Shown piece by piece: positions 22,322 to 33,147 of a stretch of 35,093 nucleotides of DNA. Positions within the stretch are counted from its first letter, which is position 1, and each line of letters starts with the position of its first letter. Under the pieces are notes generated by a model that saw only the letters and a list, made by a program, of their open reading frames with translations, was not told the DNA's origin and did not search any database. The DNA comes from Microvirga sp. Mcv34 (GTDB taxonomy: Bacteria > Pseudomonadota > Alphaproteobacteria > Rhizobiales > Beijerinckiaceae), in contig NZ_JALJRK010000033.1 of assembly GCF_024519725.1 (NCBI RefSeq), positions 26,126 to 61,218 on the forward strand. Direction: 5' to 3'. The position numbers and the translations under genes were made by a program.

Positions 22322-23530
22322 ATGTCGCAAGCCTCGGCCTATGAGCAGTTCATGCTCGAGCTGGTCAATCGCGAGCGCGCTCAGACCGGCGCCCAGCCGC
22401 TCGCCTTCAACGGCAACCTGAACGACTCGGCGGATTCGCACAGCAGCTGGATGATCGCCACCGACACCTTCTCGCATACGGGATCGGGGGGCTCGACGCC
22501 CACGGACCGGATGAGCCAAGCCGGTTATGCCTTCTCGGGCAGTTGGGCATCGGCAGAGAACATCGCCTGGGCCAGCACCCGCGCTCCCGCGGGATACCAG
22601 GACGAGGTGGAGCTGCTGCACACGAACCTGATGAACAGCCCGGGCCACAAGGCCAACATCCTCAATGGGACCTTCCGCGAGATCGGCATCGGCTTCGACA
22701 CCGGCGCCTACCAGAGCTGGGACGCCGCCTTCGTCACGCAGAACTTCGCCAAATCGGGCACGGCGGTGTTCCTCACTGGCGTCGGCATGTCCGACAAGGA
22801 CGGCGACCGCTTCTACGACATCGGCGAAGGGCTCGGCGGATTGACCGTGACGGCCGTGAGCTCGACGGGCGCCCAGTACACGACGACGACGCAGAGCGCC
22901 GGCGGCTACAGTCTGGCGCTTGCGGCGGGCACCTATTCGGTCACCTTCTCCGGCGGCGGCTACACCCCCGTGACGCAGCAGGTGACCATCGGCTCCTCGA
23001 ACGTGAAACTCGACCTCATCGATCCGGCACAGGGCACCCTGTCCGCATCGAACATGATCAATGGCAATGGCGGCAGGAACACCCTCAAGGGAACAGCCGC
23101 TTCCGACACGATCAAGGGTCTCGGCGGCAACGACAAGCTCTACGGCAACGGGGGCAACGACAAGCTCTATGGCGGCACCGGGAACGATGCGATCACCGGG
23201 AATGCGGGCAATGACCGCCTCTTCGGCAATGGCGGCAACGACACCCTCAACGGCAGCAGCGGCAACGATACCCTCACCGGCGGCGCAGGCGCCGACACCT
23301 TCCGGTTCTCCGGCAAATGGGGCGCGGACACGATCACCGATTTCCAAAACGGCATCGACCGCATCAACCTGCGGAGCACGGACCTGAGCTTCAAGGATCT
23401 CAGCATCACCCGCTTCAACGCGGACAGCGACGGCAAGGCGGACGACGTGCTCATCGAGTCTCACGGCCAATCGATCGCGCTGCTCAACGTGAAACATGCG
23501 CTGATCGGAGCATCCGACTTCCTGTTCTGA
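22322..23530 (+). CDS. CAP-domain RTX protein, type I secreted
   Basis: 402-residue protein without a signal peptide. Residues 5-150 are a CAP/SCP domain (FMLELVNRERAQTG, HSSWMIATDTFSHTG, SAENIAW, LMNSPGHKANIL, EIGIGF), a fold of secreted enzymes and lipid-binding proteins. Residues 155-225 form a carboxypeptidase-regulatory-like beta-sandwich (GVGMSDKDGDRFYDIGEGLGGLTVTA). Residues 245-330 hold about seven RTX calcium-binding nonapeptides (GGNDKLYG type), followed by a C-terminal tail. The lack of a signal plus RTX repeats indicates type I secretion; no T1SS genes are in this window. Single gene, GGGG before the ATG. Confidence 0.92.
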   Translation: MSQASAYEQFMLELVNRERAQTGAQPLAFNGNLNDSADSHSSWMIATDTFSHTGSGGSTPTDRMSQAGYAFSGSWASAENIAWASTRAPAGYQDEVELLHTNLMNSPGHKANILNGTFREIGIGFDTGAYQSWDAAFVTQNFAKSGTAVFLTGVGMSDKDGDRFYDIGEGLGGLTVTAVSSTGAQYTTTTQSAGGYSLALAAGTYSVTFSGGGYTPVTQQVTIGSSNVKLDLIDPAQGTLSASNMINGNGGRNTLKGTAASDTIKGLGGNDKLYGNGGNDKLYGGTGNDAITGNAGNDRLFGNGGNDTLNGSSGNDTLTGGAGADTFRFSGKWGADTITDFQNGIDRINLRSTDLSFKDLSITRFNADSDGKADDVLIESHGQSIALLNVKHALIGASDFLF

Positions 23531-23603
23531 CAGACCGGCGCATCGATCTCCCGTCCATCGCCGACATCATGGCCGGCCTTGCGCCGGTAATGACATGGAA
23601 GGT

Positions 23604-24068
23604 TCAACCCGCCGAAGGCTCGGCCTTCGACCGGGCCGGACGAGCGGGCGCCCGCTTCGATGCGTTGAGCGCCACCGCCGCCCGAACGAGAGCCTTCAGG
23701 GCTTCTTCGTCGATCCCATCACCCTCGTGAAGATCGATGGCGCGCCTCGTGTTGCCGTCGAGACTGGCGTTGAAGAGGCGGGATGGATCCTCCAACGCGG
23801 CGCCTTTGGCGAAGGTCATCTTCACGACATTCCTGTAGGTCTCGCCGGTGCAGATGATCCCGCCATGCGACCAGACGGGAACGCCGCGCCATTTCACTTC
23901 CTCGATCACATCGGGAACAGCCTGGCGGATAAGAAGCCGGATTCGGGCGAGCGTCTCGCCGCGCCAGTCATTCAGCTCTTTGATCTTCGCATCGATCAGC
24001 CGGGATGCAGCGATCACTTCGTGGGCTTCCTGCGCGTCTCTCGTCATCGTCGCCATGTCTGTCGTCAC
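23604..24068 (-). CDS. DUF1801 protein
   Basis: 154-residue cytoplasmic protein of the DUF1801 (YdhG-like) family: WRGETLARIRLLIRQAVPDVIEEVKWRGVPVW around 37-68, then MTFAKGAALEDPSRLFNASLDGNTRRAIDLHEGD, both family hallmarks, and a basic C-terminus. DUF1801 proteins have a small alpha/beta fold of uncertain function. It starts 18 bp after the end of another DUF1801 gene in the same direction, so the two are co-transcribed. The first Met is taken as start; Met at codon 5 or 8 is possible. Confidence 0.88.
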   Translation of the reverse strand: MTTDMATMTRDAQEAHEVIAASRLIDAKIKELNDWRGETLARIRLLIRQAVPDVIEEVKWRGVPVWSHGGIICTGETYRNVVKMTFAKGAALEDPSRLFNASLDGNTRRAIDLHEGDGIDEEALKALVRAAVALNASKRAPARPARSKAEPSAG

Positions 24069-24086
24069 TTTCGCGGTTGTTGGCGC

Positions 24087-24551
24087 TCACATTCTCTCGC
24101 CGGGCAGTTGGCTGGCCTGCTTCACCCAAGCGGCGAACTGAGCCTCGTCGAGCCGGTCCTTTTCGTAGATGTGAAAATAGCGCACTTCCTTCTGCTTGGA
24201 CTCGCCGGGAGGAACGGGATCCAGCGACGTGCCACGGAAGAAAGCCACCTTGATGTACTTCGTGAAGCAGTGGAAGCTGAGAAACCAGCCCTGGTCCTCG
24301 ACCCCGTAAAACGGAGAGTTCCATTTGACGGCCTTGTGCAGGCGGGGGACGGTCCGCGTGATGAGTGCGTCGAGGCAGTGGCCGACATCGCTCTTCCAGC
24401 CTGGCATGGCGGCGATATAAGCCTGCACGGGAGCATCGCCATAACCCTTCGCAATCTGAGGATTACCGCCCGAGAGGAGCACAGGCTGCATGGCAGCCTG
24501 GGATGGGCTGGCCGACGAAGACTTCGTCCGCTTGATCGCAGGGCCGGTCAT
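24087..24551 (-). CDS. DUF1801 protein, diverged second copy
   Basis: 154-residue DUF1801 member: CLDALITRTVPRLHKAVKWNSPFYGVEDQGWFLSFHCFTKYIKVAFFRGTSLDP is the family core (about 59-112), and AAWVKQASQLPGERM ends it. An N-terminal Ser-rich tail of 25 residues precedes the fold. It shares the fold but little sequence with the downstream gene at 23604, so the pair is an old duplication or a recruited heterodimer. First gene of the two-gene operon. Function unknown. Confidence 0.88.
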   Translation of the reverse strand: MTGPAIKRTKSSSASPSQAAMQPVLLSGGNPQIAKGYGDAPVQAYIAAMPGWKSDVGHCLDALITRTVPRLHKAVKWNSPFYGVEDQGWFLSFHCFTKYIKVAFFRGTSLDPVPPGESKQKEVRYFHIYEKDRLDEAQFAAWVKQASQLPGERM

Positions 24552-24613
24552 TGATCCATCCCATTGGTGAAGTGCCGATGTGCTTCATCCTGCTGCTATT
24601 GGGTAAACAATCC

Positions 24614-25336
24614 TTAATTCAGCAGCAGCTTCAGCACCAATGGCAGAAGCAACGCCGTGACGAGCGCGTTCAACCCCATGGCGATGCCCGCGAAGGTGCC
24701 GGCGAGCGAATGAACCTGGAAGGCGCGCGCGGTGCCGATGCCGTGCGAGGCGAGCCCCACGGCGAAGCCGCGGGCGCGCCAATCCTTCATGCGCAGCGCG
24801 TTCATCAGCGGCGTCACCATGATGGAGCCCGTGACGCCGGTGAGCATGATCAGGATGGCGGTCAGGGACGGATCGCCGCCGAGAGCTTCCGTGATGCCCA
24901 TGCCCACCGGAGCGGTGACGGATTTCGGCGCCAGCGAAATGAGAACGGGATTGGGGATGCCGAAGAGCTGCGCGACGGCCACGGCCGACACGATGGCCGT
25001 GACCGATCCGACCACGAGCGCCGCCACCATCGGCACGATGGAGCGCAGCACGATGGCCCTGTTCTCGTAAAGCGGAATGGCGAGCGCGACGGTCGCGGGG
25101 CCGAGCAGGAAGTGCACGAATTTCGCGCCTTCGAAATAGACCGGATATGACGTGCCCGTAGCCCACAGCACGAGAGCGACGGCCACCACGGCCATCAGCA
25201 CCGGATTGAACAGGGGATTGCGGTTGAACGTCTGCGAGATGCGGTCCGCGACGATGTAGGCGCCAAGCGTCACCACGAGCCAGAGCAGCGGGGTCTGAGA
25301 GAGATAAACCCAGAGGGAGAAGGCCTGGTCAGTCAC
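24614..25336 (-). CDS. lrgB: LrgB/CidB-type membrane protein
   Basis: 240-residue membrane protein of the LrgB family with seven to eight hydrophobic segments. KSVTAPVGMGITEALGG and ASHGIGTARAF are family signatures. LrgB works with LrgA in modulating murein hydrolase activity and, in several bacteria, pyruvate or other small-molecule transport. The start overlaps the end of the lrgA-type gene by 8 bp, showing translational coupling. No LytSR-type regulator is in the window. Confidence 0.93.
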   Translation of the reverse strand: MTDQAFSLWVYLSQTPLLWLVVTLGAYIVADRISQTFNRNPLFNPVLMAVVAVALVLWATGTSYPVYFEGAKFVHFLLGPATVALAIPLYENRAIVLRSIVPMVAALVVGSVTAIVSAVAVAQLFGIPNPVLISLAPKSVTAPVGMGITEALGGDPSLTAILIMLTGVTGSIMVTPLMNALRMKDWRARGFAVGLASHGIGTARAFQVHSLAGTFAGIAMGLNALVTALLLPLVLKLLLN

Positions 25337-25730
25337 GGGCTTCGCCCTCCCCGGCGGTGTCCATTGAGGAGCCGGTGAGGCGCGACACCACCACGAAGGC
25401 GACGACCGTCACCACAAGGGTCACGAAGGTCGAGACGACGAGAGCGACGCCGAGTCCGATGCCGTATTCGACCAGCACGTCGAGCCGCTGGATCACGCCG
25501 ACGCTCGCAGGAATGAACAGCAGCGAGAGATGGGCCAGAAGCCCCTTCCCCGTGGCATCGAGGGCCCTGCCGAATTCAGGGAGCCTCGGCCTGATGCGGT
25601 CGCGCAGGCTCAAGGCGACGAGCAGGAACAGTATTCCCAGCACCGGCCCCGGAAGCGGCCATCCGAGCCCGCGGGTGACGATCTCGCCGAGAAGCTGGCA
25701 GAGAAGGATTACGGTCAGACTGACGATCAT
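25329..25730 (-). CDS. lrgA: LrgA/CidA-type holin-like membrane protein
   Basis: 133-residue membrane protein of the LrgA/CidA family with four hydrophobic segments. LLCQLLGEIVTRGLGWPLPGPVLGILFLL is the family start; LSLLFIPASVGVIQ is the conserved middle motif. ATG 25730 gives the usual N-terminus; the frame upstream to 25841 has no similarity and no hydrophobic lead. First gene of the lrgAB operon, divergent from the DUF4010 gene at 25951. Confidence 0.92.
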   Translation of the reverse strand: MIVSLTVILLCQLLGEIVTRGLGWPLPGPVLGILFLLVALSLRDRIRPRLPEFGRALDATGKGLLAHLSLLFIPASVGVIQRLDVLVEYGIGLGVALVVSTFVTLVVTVVAFVVVSRLTGSSMDTAGEGEARD

Positions 25731-25950
25731 GTGCGGCCTCGGGAGCAGAACGGAGGCTCGCGCTTCGTGTGGACCCGCAGGCCCGCACCGGACGATGCGC
25801 CAGCCAAAGGCAAGGAGTATCGCGGCCGGGGTCTCGTGCAAAGCGCCGATGGCACCTCCCAGAGCTGGACTGTCTCCGGAAGCTTGCCCATGCTAAGGAA
25901 CCGGAACGGCCGCGGCGACCGGTTGTTGCCGCGGCCGAGCAACGAGAATT

Positions 25951-27210
25951 ATGAACGACACGTCTCTGCTTTTCCGTCTCGTCGTGGCCCTGGCCATCGG
26001 CCTGCTGATCGGCCTGGAGCGCGGCTGGAAGCAGCGCGACGAAGCGGAGGGCGAGCGCACCGCCGGTCTTCGGACCTATACGCTGACCGCCCTGCTCGGC
26101 GCCTTGTCGGCCGTTCTGACGAGCTATACCAGCACGGTCTTTCTGGCTCTCTCCTTCCTGGGCTTCGCACTGGCCTTCAGCGCCTTCTCCTGGCTGGAGG
26201 CGAAGGCGGAAGAGAATTTCAGCGTCACGGGCGTGGTCGCCGGGCTTCTCACCTTCTCCCTGGGGGCCTATGCGATGCTCGGCGATCTCGAAATCGCCAC
26301 GGCGGCAGGCGTCGTCGTCACGCTCATCCTCGCGCTCAAGCAGCCGCTCCACCGATGGGTGCGCAACCTCACCTGGCTGGAGATCAGGTCCGCGCTCATC
26401 CTTCTCGCCATGACGTTCCTGGCGCTGCCGTTGCTGCCGGATCGGACGGTCGATCCCTGGGATGCGATCAATCCCTTCGAGATCTGGCTGCTCGCCATCA
26501 TCATCGCGGCCATCTCCTTCATCGGCTATATCGCGGTGAAGATCATGGGAAGCCAGGCGGGCGTGGCGCTCGCGGCGCTCGCTGGCGGCCTGGCCTCCTC
26601 GACGGCCACGACCGTCACCCTCGCCCGGCTGGCGCGCGAGCATCCGGCCGCGAGCCCCCTGCTCGCCGGCGGTATCCTCCTGTCCGGGTCGGTGATGATC
26701 GTCCGCGTGCTGATCGTGGCGAGCGTCCTGAACAACGCCCTGCTGGTTCCCCTCGCCTGGCCGCTCGGCGCCGGCGGCCTCGTGCTGGTCGCGGTGGCGG
26801 GCCTGCTCTTCTTCACCCATGGCCGGGACAGCAAGGAGCATCCCGAACTCGGCATGAAGAGCCCCTTCGATCTCGGGACCGCATTGAAGCTCGCGGGCCT
26901 GATCGCTGTGATCAGCCTGCTGGCGAAGGTGATCGGCAGTTCCGCCGGCAATGTGGGCATCACCATCCTGGCGGCGCTCTCCGGCATCGCCGACGTGGAT
27001 GCCATCACGCTGTCGCTTGCGCGCCTCGCCAATAGCGGCATCACGCTCGTGACGGCGGCGCTCGGCATCGGCATCGCCGTTGCGGTGAACACGGTGGTGA
27101 AGGCGGGAATGACGTTCAGCCTGGGTGGCACGCAGGCCGGCTGGATCGTCTCGGCCGCGAGCATCGCGGCCATCGTGGCGGGCGGCGCGGCTTTCACGTT
27201 CTTCGGGTGA
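25951..27210 (+). CDS. MgtC/SapB-DUF4010 membrane protein
   Basis: 419-residue protein with about 12 hydrophobic segments. The N-terminal MgtC-like domain holds LVVALAIGLLIGLERGW and GLRTYTLTALLGALS (residues 10-60). The DUF4010 domain follows (SQAGVALAALAGGLASSTATTVTLARLAREHP near 205-235), and three hydrophobic segments end it. Such fused proteins are widespread and are probably transporters or membrane regulators. The gene ends at an intrinsic terminator shared with rpoD. Confidence 0.9.
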   Translation: MNDTSLLFRLVVALAIGLLIGLERGWKQRDEAEGERTAGLRTYTLTALLGALSAVLTSYTSTVFLALSFLGFALAFSAFSWLEAKAEENFSVTGVVAGLLTFSLGAYAMLGDLEIATAAGVVVTLILALKQPLHRWVRNLTWLEIRSALILLAMTFLALPLLPDRTVDPWDAINPFEIWLLAIIIAAISFIGYIAVKIMGSQAGVALAALAGGLASSTATTVTLARLAREHPAASPLLAGGILLSGSVMIVRVLIVASVLNNALLVPLAWPLGAGGLVLVAVAGLLFFTHGRDSKEHPELGMKSPFDLGTALKLAGLIAVISLLAKVIGSSAGNVGITILAALSGIADVDAITLSLARLANSGITLVTAALGIGIAVAVNTVVKAGMTFSLGGTQAGWIVSAASIAAIVAGGAAFTFFG

Positions 27211-27215
27211 CATGA

Positions 27216-27244
27216 GAAAGGCGGGTCTCAAACCCGCCTTTCTT
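27216..27244. terminator. Bidirectional intrinsic terminator
   Basis: An 11-bp perfect stem GAAAGGCGGGT/ACCCGCCTTTC with a 5-nt loop. T residues flank the stem on the plus strand, and the A-rich stem base gives T residues on the minus strand. It separates the convergent DUF4010 gene and rpoD, and can end both. Confidence 0.85.
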
Positions 27245-27251
27245 AATTCGC

Positions 27252-29249
<1,998 letters not shown>

Positions 29250-29446
29250 GCTTTGCTCAACTCCAGCGCCCCGCTCATCCCCCCTACAGGACCCGCGATG
29301 CGCGAATGGGCGGCCAAGCCTGCAGAGCTCCGCCACCCGAAATTCATTGCCAATCATAAACAGTGAGTCGCTTGACTAACCGTTAACCATCCCCTGCACA
29401 AACCGCCGCAGCCGCCCGGCTTGCCGTACTCTGACATGAATGGACA

Positions 29447-31336
29447 TCAGAGACCGAGCGCCCCTGCATTGTCCATGTCGGCCTCGGCACCCTCGACGGA
29501 GGACAGTTGGTTTTGGACCTCTCGCAGCCAGGCGAGATTGGCCTCGTTGTCCTCTTCGGCAAGCGCGCGCTCGGCAGCTCGAAGTTCGCTATGTAACGTG
29601 CGTGCGCGGCGATGCAAGGTGATGGCTTGCCTCAATGCGTCCTCAAGCCGCAAGGGATCCGCGTGTGGATCCAGCATCCACCTGTCGCCAGGACGGACCA
29701 GAGCCGTCAATCTTTCCGCCGCCCCGGTCAGTCCGGCCCGTTCGAGGCGGGCCATCATGACGGTCGAGTCGGCCGGTTCGCCGCTCGCCGCTCCATCGAG
29801 CAGGAGACTGCGCACCATTTGGGTGGACCGGCCCTCAAGTTCAAGATCTGCAAGGGTTTCCACATGGTTTTGAACCAGCTCCGGGTGGACCAGGAAGGTG
29901 CAGAGGATCATCGCCTCCCGAGGGCTTTCGCCCGTGCTGCCGGCGAAAAGCGGGTTGCGGGCCAGCAGCGGCGAGACGCTCAGCCGGGAGCTCGGCGTCA
30001 TGGGCTGGGGCTTGCCAAAATCCCGCCGACCTCCCCCACCCTGGCGCTCGAACCTTTTGGGACGCGACTCCGCATTCATGGCCGAAAGGCGGCTCGCGAT
30101 GTCCTCCCGGTAGTATTTCTTGAGGGTCTCGTCGCGAATCAGCGCCAGTGATTCGCGCAGCCGCCGCTCCAGGGCCGCCCGGCGCTCGGGCGTGTCGAGG
30201 GGGCCGGCCTCGAGCTCCCGGGTCCAGAGCACGTCGACCAGGGGCCGTGCCGAGGACAGGACCCGCTCCACGGCGGCGCTTCCTCCGGCGCGGGCGAGGT
30301 CGTCCGGGTCCTGCCCCTCCGGCAGCATGGCGAAGCGCAGGGACTTGCCGGGCATCAGGTTCGGCAGGGCGACGTCGAGCGCCCGGTAGGCCGCCCGCTG
30401 CCCGGCCTTGTCGCCGTCGAAGCAGAGGATCGGCTCCTCCGCCAAGCGCCAGAGCAGGGTGAGCTGGTCCTCGGTCAGGGCCGTGCCGAGCGGTGCGACC
30501 GCATGGGGAAAGCCCGCGACGCTGAGCGAGATCACGTCCACATAGCCTTCCACGGCAATGACGGTGCCCTTGTCGTGGGCCGGCTGGCGGGCGAGATGGT
30601 AGTTGTAGAGGAGCCGTCCCTTGTTGAAGAGCGGCGTGTCGGGCGAATTGAGATACTTGGCCGGCACGTCGGCGCTCATGGCCCGGCCGCCGAAGGCGAT
30701 GACCCGGCCGCGCACGTCGCAGATCGGGAACATGACCCGGTCGCGGAAGCGGTCGGCCGGGATCTTCCCCGCCTCGCCGGCATGGACCAGACCAGCCTCC
30801 ACCATCATCTCGACCGGCACGCCCTTGCCGGCGAGATGGTCGCGCAGGGCATAGCGCTCGGATGGGGCATAGCCGATGCGAAACCGGGTTTGCGTCTCGC
30901 GGCTGAGCTGGCGCCCGGCGAGATAATCCCGCGCCTTGCCGCCGGAGCGCCCCTGGAGGGCGGATTCGAAGAACTCCGCGGCAAGCTCCATGACGTCGTG
31001 GAGGTTCTTGCGCTTGACCTCCTCCTGCCGGTCCTCGCGGGAGGGCGTCGGCAGGGGCACGCCCGCCTCGCCGGCCAGCCGCTCCACGGCCTCGGGGAAG
31101 GACAGCCCTTCGGTCTCCATGAGGAAGGTGAAGATGTCCCCGTGCTTGCCCGAGGAGAAGCAGTGATAGAACTGCTTCTGGTCGTTCACGTAGAAGGACG
31201 GCGTCTTCTCCGCGTTGAACGGCGACAGCCCCTTCCATTCCCGTCCCGCCTTCTTGAGGCGCACGCGCTTGCCCACGACCGCCGAGGTCGGCAGCCGGGC
31301 GCGGATCTCTTCCAGGATTTGGGGCGGGTAGCGCAC
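29447..31336 (-). CDS. dnaG: DnaG primase
   Basis: 629-residue DNA primase, which makes RNA primers at the replication fork. The N-terminal zinc-ribbon region aligns over its length but has lost three of four zinc ligands of E. coli DnaG: SPFN (Ser38, Asn41) and HCFSSG (Cys59 kept, Ser62). The RNA polymerase domain keeps EGYVDVISL and CFDGDKAGQRAA (TOPRIM Asp-x-Asp), and the C-terminal helicase-binding domain ends near residue 610. The altered zinc site is known from Rhizobiales. Start MRYPPQ at 31336. Upstream of rpoD. Confidence 0.96.
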   Translation of the reverse strand: MRYPPQILEEIRARLPTSAVVGKRVRLKKAGREWKGLSPFNAEKTPSFYVNDQKQFYHCFSSGKHGDIFTFLMETEGLSFPEAVERLAGEAGVPLPTPSREDRQEEVKRKNLHDVMELAAEFFESALQGRSGGKARDYLAGRQLSRETQTRFRIGYAPSERYALRDHLAGKGVPVEMMVEAGLVHAGEAGKIPADRFRDRVMFPICDVRGRVIAFGGRAMSADVPAKYLNSPDTPLFNKGRLLYNYHLARQPAHDKGTVIAVEGYVDVISLSVAGFPHAVAPLGTALTEDQLTLLWRLAEEPILCFDGDKAGQRAAYRALDVALPNLMPGKSLRFAMLPEGQDPDDLARAGGSAAVERVLSSARPLVDVLWTRELEAGPLDTPERRAALERRLRESLALIRDETLKKYYREDIASRLSAMNAESRPKRFERQGGGGRRDFGKPQPMTPSSRLSVSPLLARNPLFAGSTGESPREAMILCTFLVHPELVQNHVETLADLELEGRSTQMVRSLLLDGAASGEPADSTVMMARLERAGLTGAAERLTALVRPGDRWMLDPHADPLRLEDALRQAITLHRRARTLHSELRAAERALAEEDNEANLAWLREVQNQLSSVEGAEADMDNAGALGL

Positions 31337-31452
31337 GAAGCGGTGATCTCCAAACCTGCTCCATAAACTAGAGCGCCTACCCTTCGGTTAAAAACCCCAA
31401 GGCCACGCTTTTCTGTGCCCGCTATCCACAGGGCTCGTCTTTAGCCGAATGG

Positions 31453-31713
31453 TCAGAGAGCCTTTGCGCTGGAAGCCAAATCCCGGGAGCGTTCGAGCTC
31501 GGATCGCTCATATCGTGTGACATTCTCCAGGATGAGCTCGCGGTGCTGCTTCCAGATCGTCATGGTCTCCTCCAGCAGGCGCAGCAGGTCCCTGGCGACG
31601 GCGGTGCCATAGCCGTGCTTAGTCATTCATCGGATCAGGGAGATCTGCTCGGCGATCCTTCGCTCGCCCTCAGCGAGATGCCTGTCGGTCTGGATCAGGT
31701 CGCTCTCAGCCAC
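31453..31713 (-). pseudogene. Small helical protein gene interrupted by a stop
   Basis: Two in-frame segments are separated by a single TGA (31629-31627): 28 residues starting at GTG 31713 (DRHLAEGERRIAEQISLIR) and then 57 residues from ATG 31626 (HGYGTAVARDLLRLLEETMTIWKQHRELIL). Together they match a small helical protein common in Rhizobiales, in which DRHVAEGERRIARQ is followed by an Arg-Leu pair, G-H-D-T and EARALL. The stop replaces the expected Arg, as one C-to-T change of CGA would do. Either a recent null mutation, two separate short ORFs, or a sequencing error. Function of the family unknown. Confidence 0.55.
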
Positions 31714-31796
31714 CGGTGCCTACGGGCATGAACCGGCTGGCGATGAATCGATGATAAGCTTCGATGGGCCGCGTGGCCAGATCGCCGGACGATTCT

Positions 31797-32420
31797 TCAC
31801 CGGCTCGCGGTCGTGAGCGCGGCGCCGATGCCGACGAAGGTTGCGCCGGCGGCGCGGTTGAACCAGCGCCCGTGGCGGTTTAACCAGGGGGCGATGCGCT
31901 GGGCCATGCCGGCGAGGAGGAGTTCGTAGACGATCTCCACCACCACGAAGGTGCCGCCGAAGATCGCAAGCTGGACCTGAAAGGACACGCCCGGTGCCAT
32001 GAATTGCGGCAGGAAGGCCGCGAAGAAGATCAGCGCCTTCGGGTTCGATACCGCCACGAGGAAGCCCTGGTTGAACATCCACAAGGGCTTCGCCCGGCGC
32101 GGCCCGTCGCCCCGGGCAGCGACGTCCAACATGGAGGCGGGCGACCGCCAGATTCGGATTCCGAGGTAGACCAGATAGGCGGCGCCGATCCACTTGGCGA
32201 TCGTGAAGGCCTTCTCGGAGGCGGCGAGCAGCGCCCCCATGCCGGCCAGCGACGCCGCGATGAGAACGAGAAACCCGAGCGCGCCACCCAGGACCGTATA
32301 GACCGTGGGCCGGAAGCCGTAGCAGACGCCGTGCGTCAGGGACAAAAGCCCGTTGGGCCCGGGCGTCAGCGACAGGCCGATGGCGGCGACCAGATAGATC
32401 AACCAGAGTTCAAGGCTCAT
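31797..32420 (-). CDS. LysE/RhtB family amino-acid exporter
   Basis: 207-residue transporter with six hydrophobic segments. The LysE/RhtB signature is SLTPGPNGLLSLTHGVCYGF (residues 17-36), plus FLVAVSNPKALIFFAAFLPQFM near 120-141. The family exports amino acids or their derivatives; the substrate is not determinable. The gene lies 170 bp downstream of an Lrp/AsnC regulator in the same direction, a frequent pairing in which the regulator controls the exporter. Confidence 0.93.
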   Translation of the reverse strand: MSLELWLIYLVAAIGLSLTPGPNGLLSLTHGVCYGFRPTVYTVLGGALGFLVLIAASLAGMGALLAASEKAFTIAKWIGAAYLVYLGIRIWRSPASMLDVAARGDGPRRAKPLWMFNQGFLVAVSNPKALIFFAAFLPQFMAPGVSFQVQLAIFGGTFVVVEIVYELLLAGMAQRIAPWLNRHGRWFNRAAGATFVGIGAALTTASR

Positions 32421-32590
32421 GTGTCACCGCTGCTTGCTCGTGCTGCCGCGTCCGGGAAAAGAACCGCTCACTCGTAGCACGGTTTGGAGGACATCCGCGA
32501 GCCGGTTCCCTCCCACATCATGGCCTGGCATGTCCCCGCCATCCTGCTACGGAAAGGCTCACCCACCATGCCATGCTGCCGACGGCCCGA

Positions 32591-33040
32591 CTAACCCCGC
32601 GCCCATTCCGTTGCGAGAACGATATGGGTCGTGGCGGTCGCAACGCCCGGGACGGAGGCCACCACGTCCCTGATCCGGTTGAGGCTGGCATTGGACTCGC
32701 AGGCGACGCTGACCATCAGGTCGATGGAGCCCGTCAAGGAATGGCAGGCAACGATTTCCGGAATGCCTGCCAGGCGCGGCACGACCTGCTTGCAGCGGAA
32801 GCCCGGCTCGAAGGTCACGGCGATCATGGCACGCACGGACGGGTCGTGCTCGGAGGCGAGCTCGACCGTATAGGCCTTGATGATCCCGTCCCGCTCCAGG
32901 CGGCGCATCCGTTCCTGCGTGGCGCTGCGCGAGAGCCCGACGCTGCGGGCGAGGCCCACGAGGCTTTCCCTGGCGTTCCGGCGCAGGGCGGCAATCAGGA
33001 TCCTGTCTTTCTCGTCCAGCACCATGCCGGGTTTATCCAC
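32591..33040 (-). CDS. Lrp/AsnC-family regulator
   Basis: 149-residue Lrp/AsnC regulator: N-terminal helix-turn-helix (LDEKDRILIAALRRNARESLVGLARSVGLSRSATQERMRRLERDGII) and a RAM domain with GSIDLMVSVACES. These proteins sense amino acids and bind DNA as octamers or dimers. It is divergent from the isochorismatase-family gene (33148) and lies upstream of the LysE exporter, so either could be a target. Start at 33040; Met at codon 6 is an alternative and gives the more usual N-terminus. Confidence 0.92.
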   Translation of the reverse strand: MDKPGMVLDEKDRILIAALRRNARESLVGLARSVGLSRSATQERMRRLERDGIIKAYTVELASEHDPSVRAMIAVTFEPGFRCKQVVPRLAGIPEIVACHSLTGSIDLMVSVACESNASLNRIRDVVASVPGVATATTHIVLATEWARG

Positions 33041-33147
33041 CTTGAGGGTCCAAAGACCGGCATTTAGCCGGTCGGCCCGTCATCTTGTCGAGTGAAACCG
33101 GCCGAACAATCACCGAAGGTTCGCTCCCGTTGCACAAGGAGCCTGCG

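Noticed and set aside
31422..31430. CTATCCACA, one mismatch from a DnaA box, upstream of dnaG
   Set aside because: It is a single copy without a cluster, AT-rich unwinding region or other origin features; one match is expected by chance.
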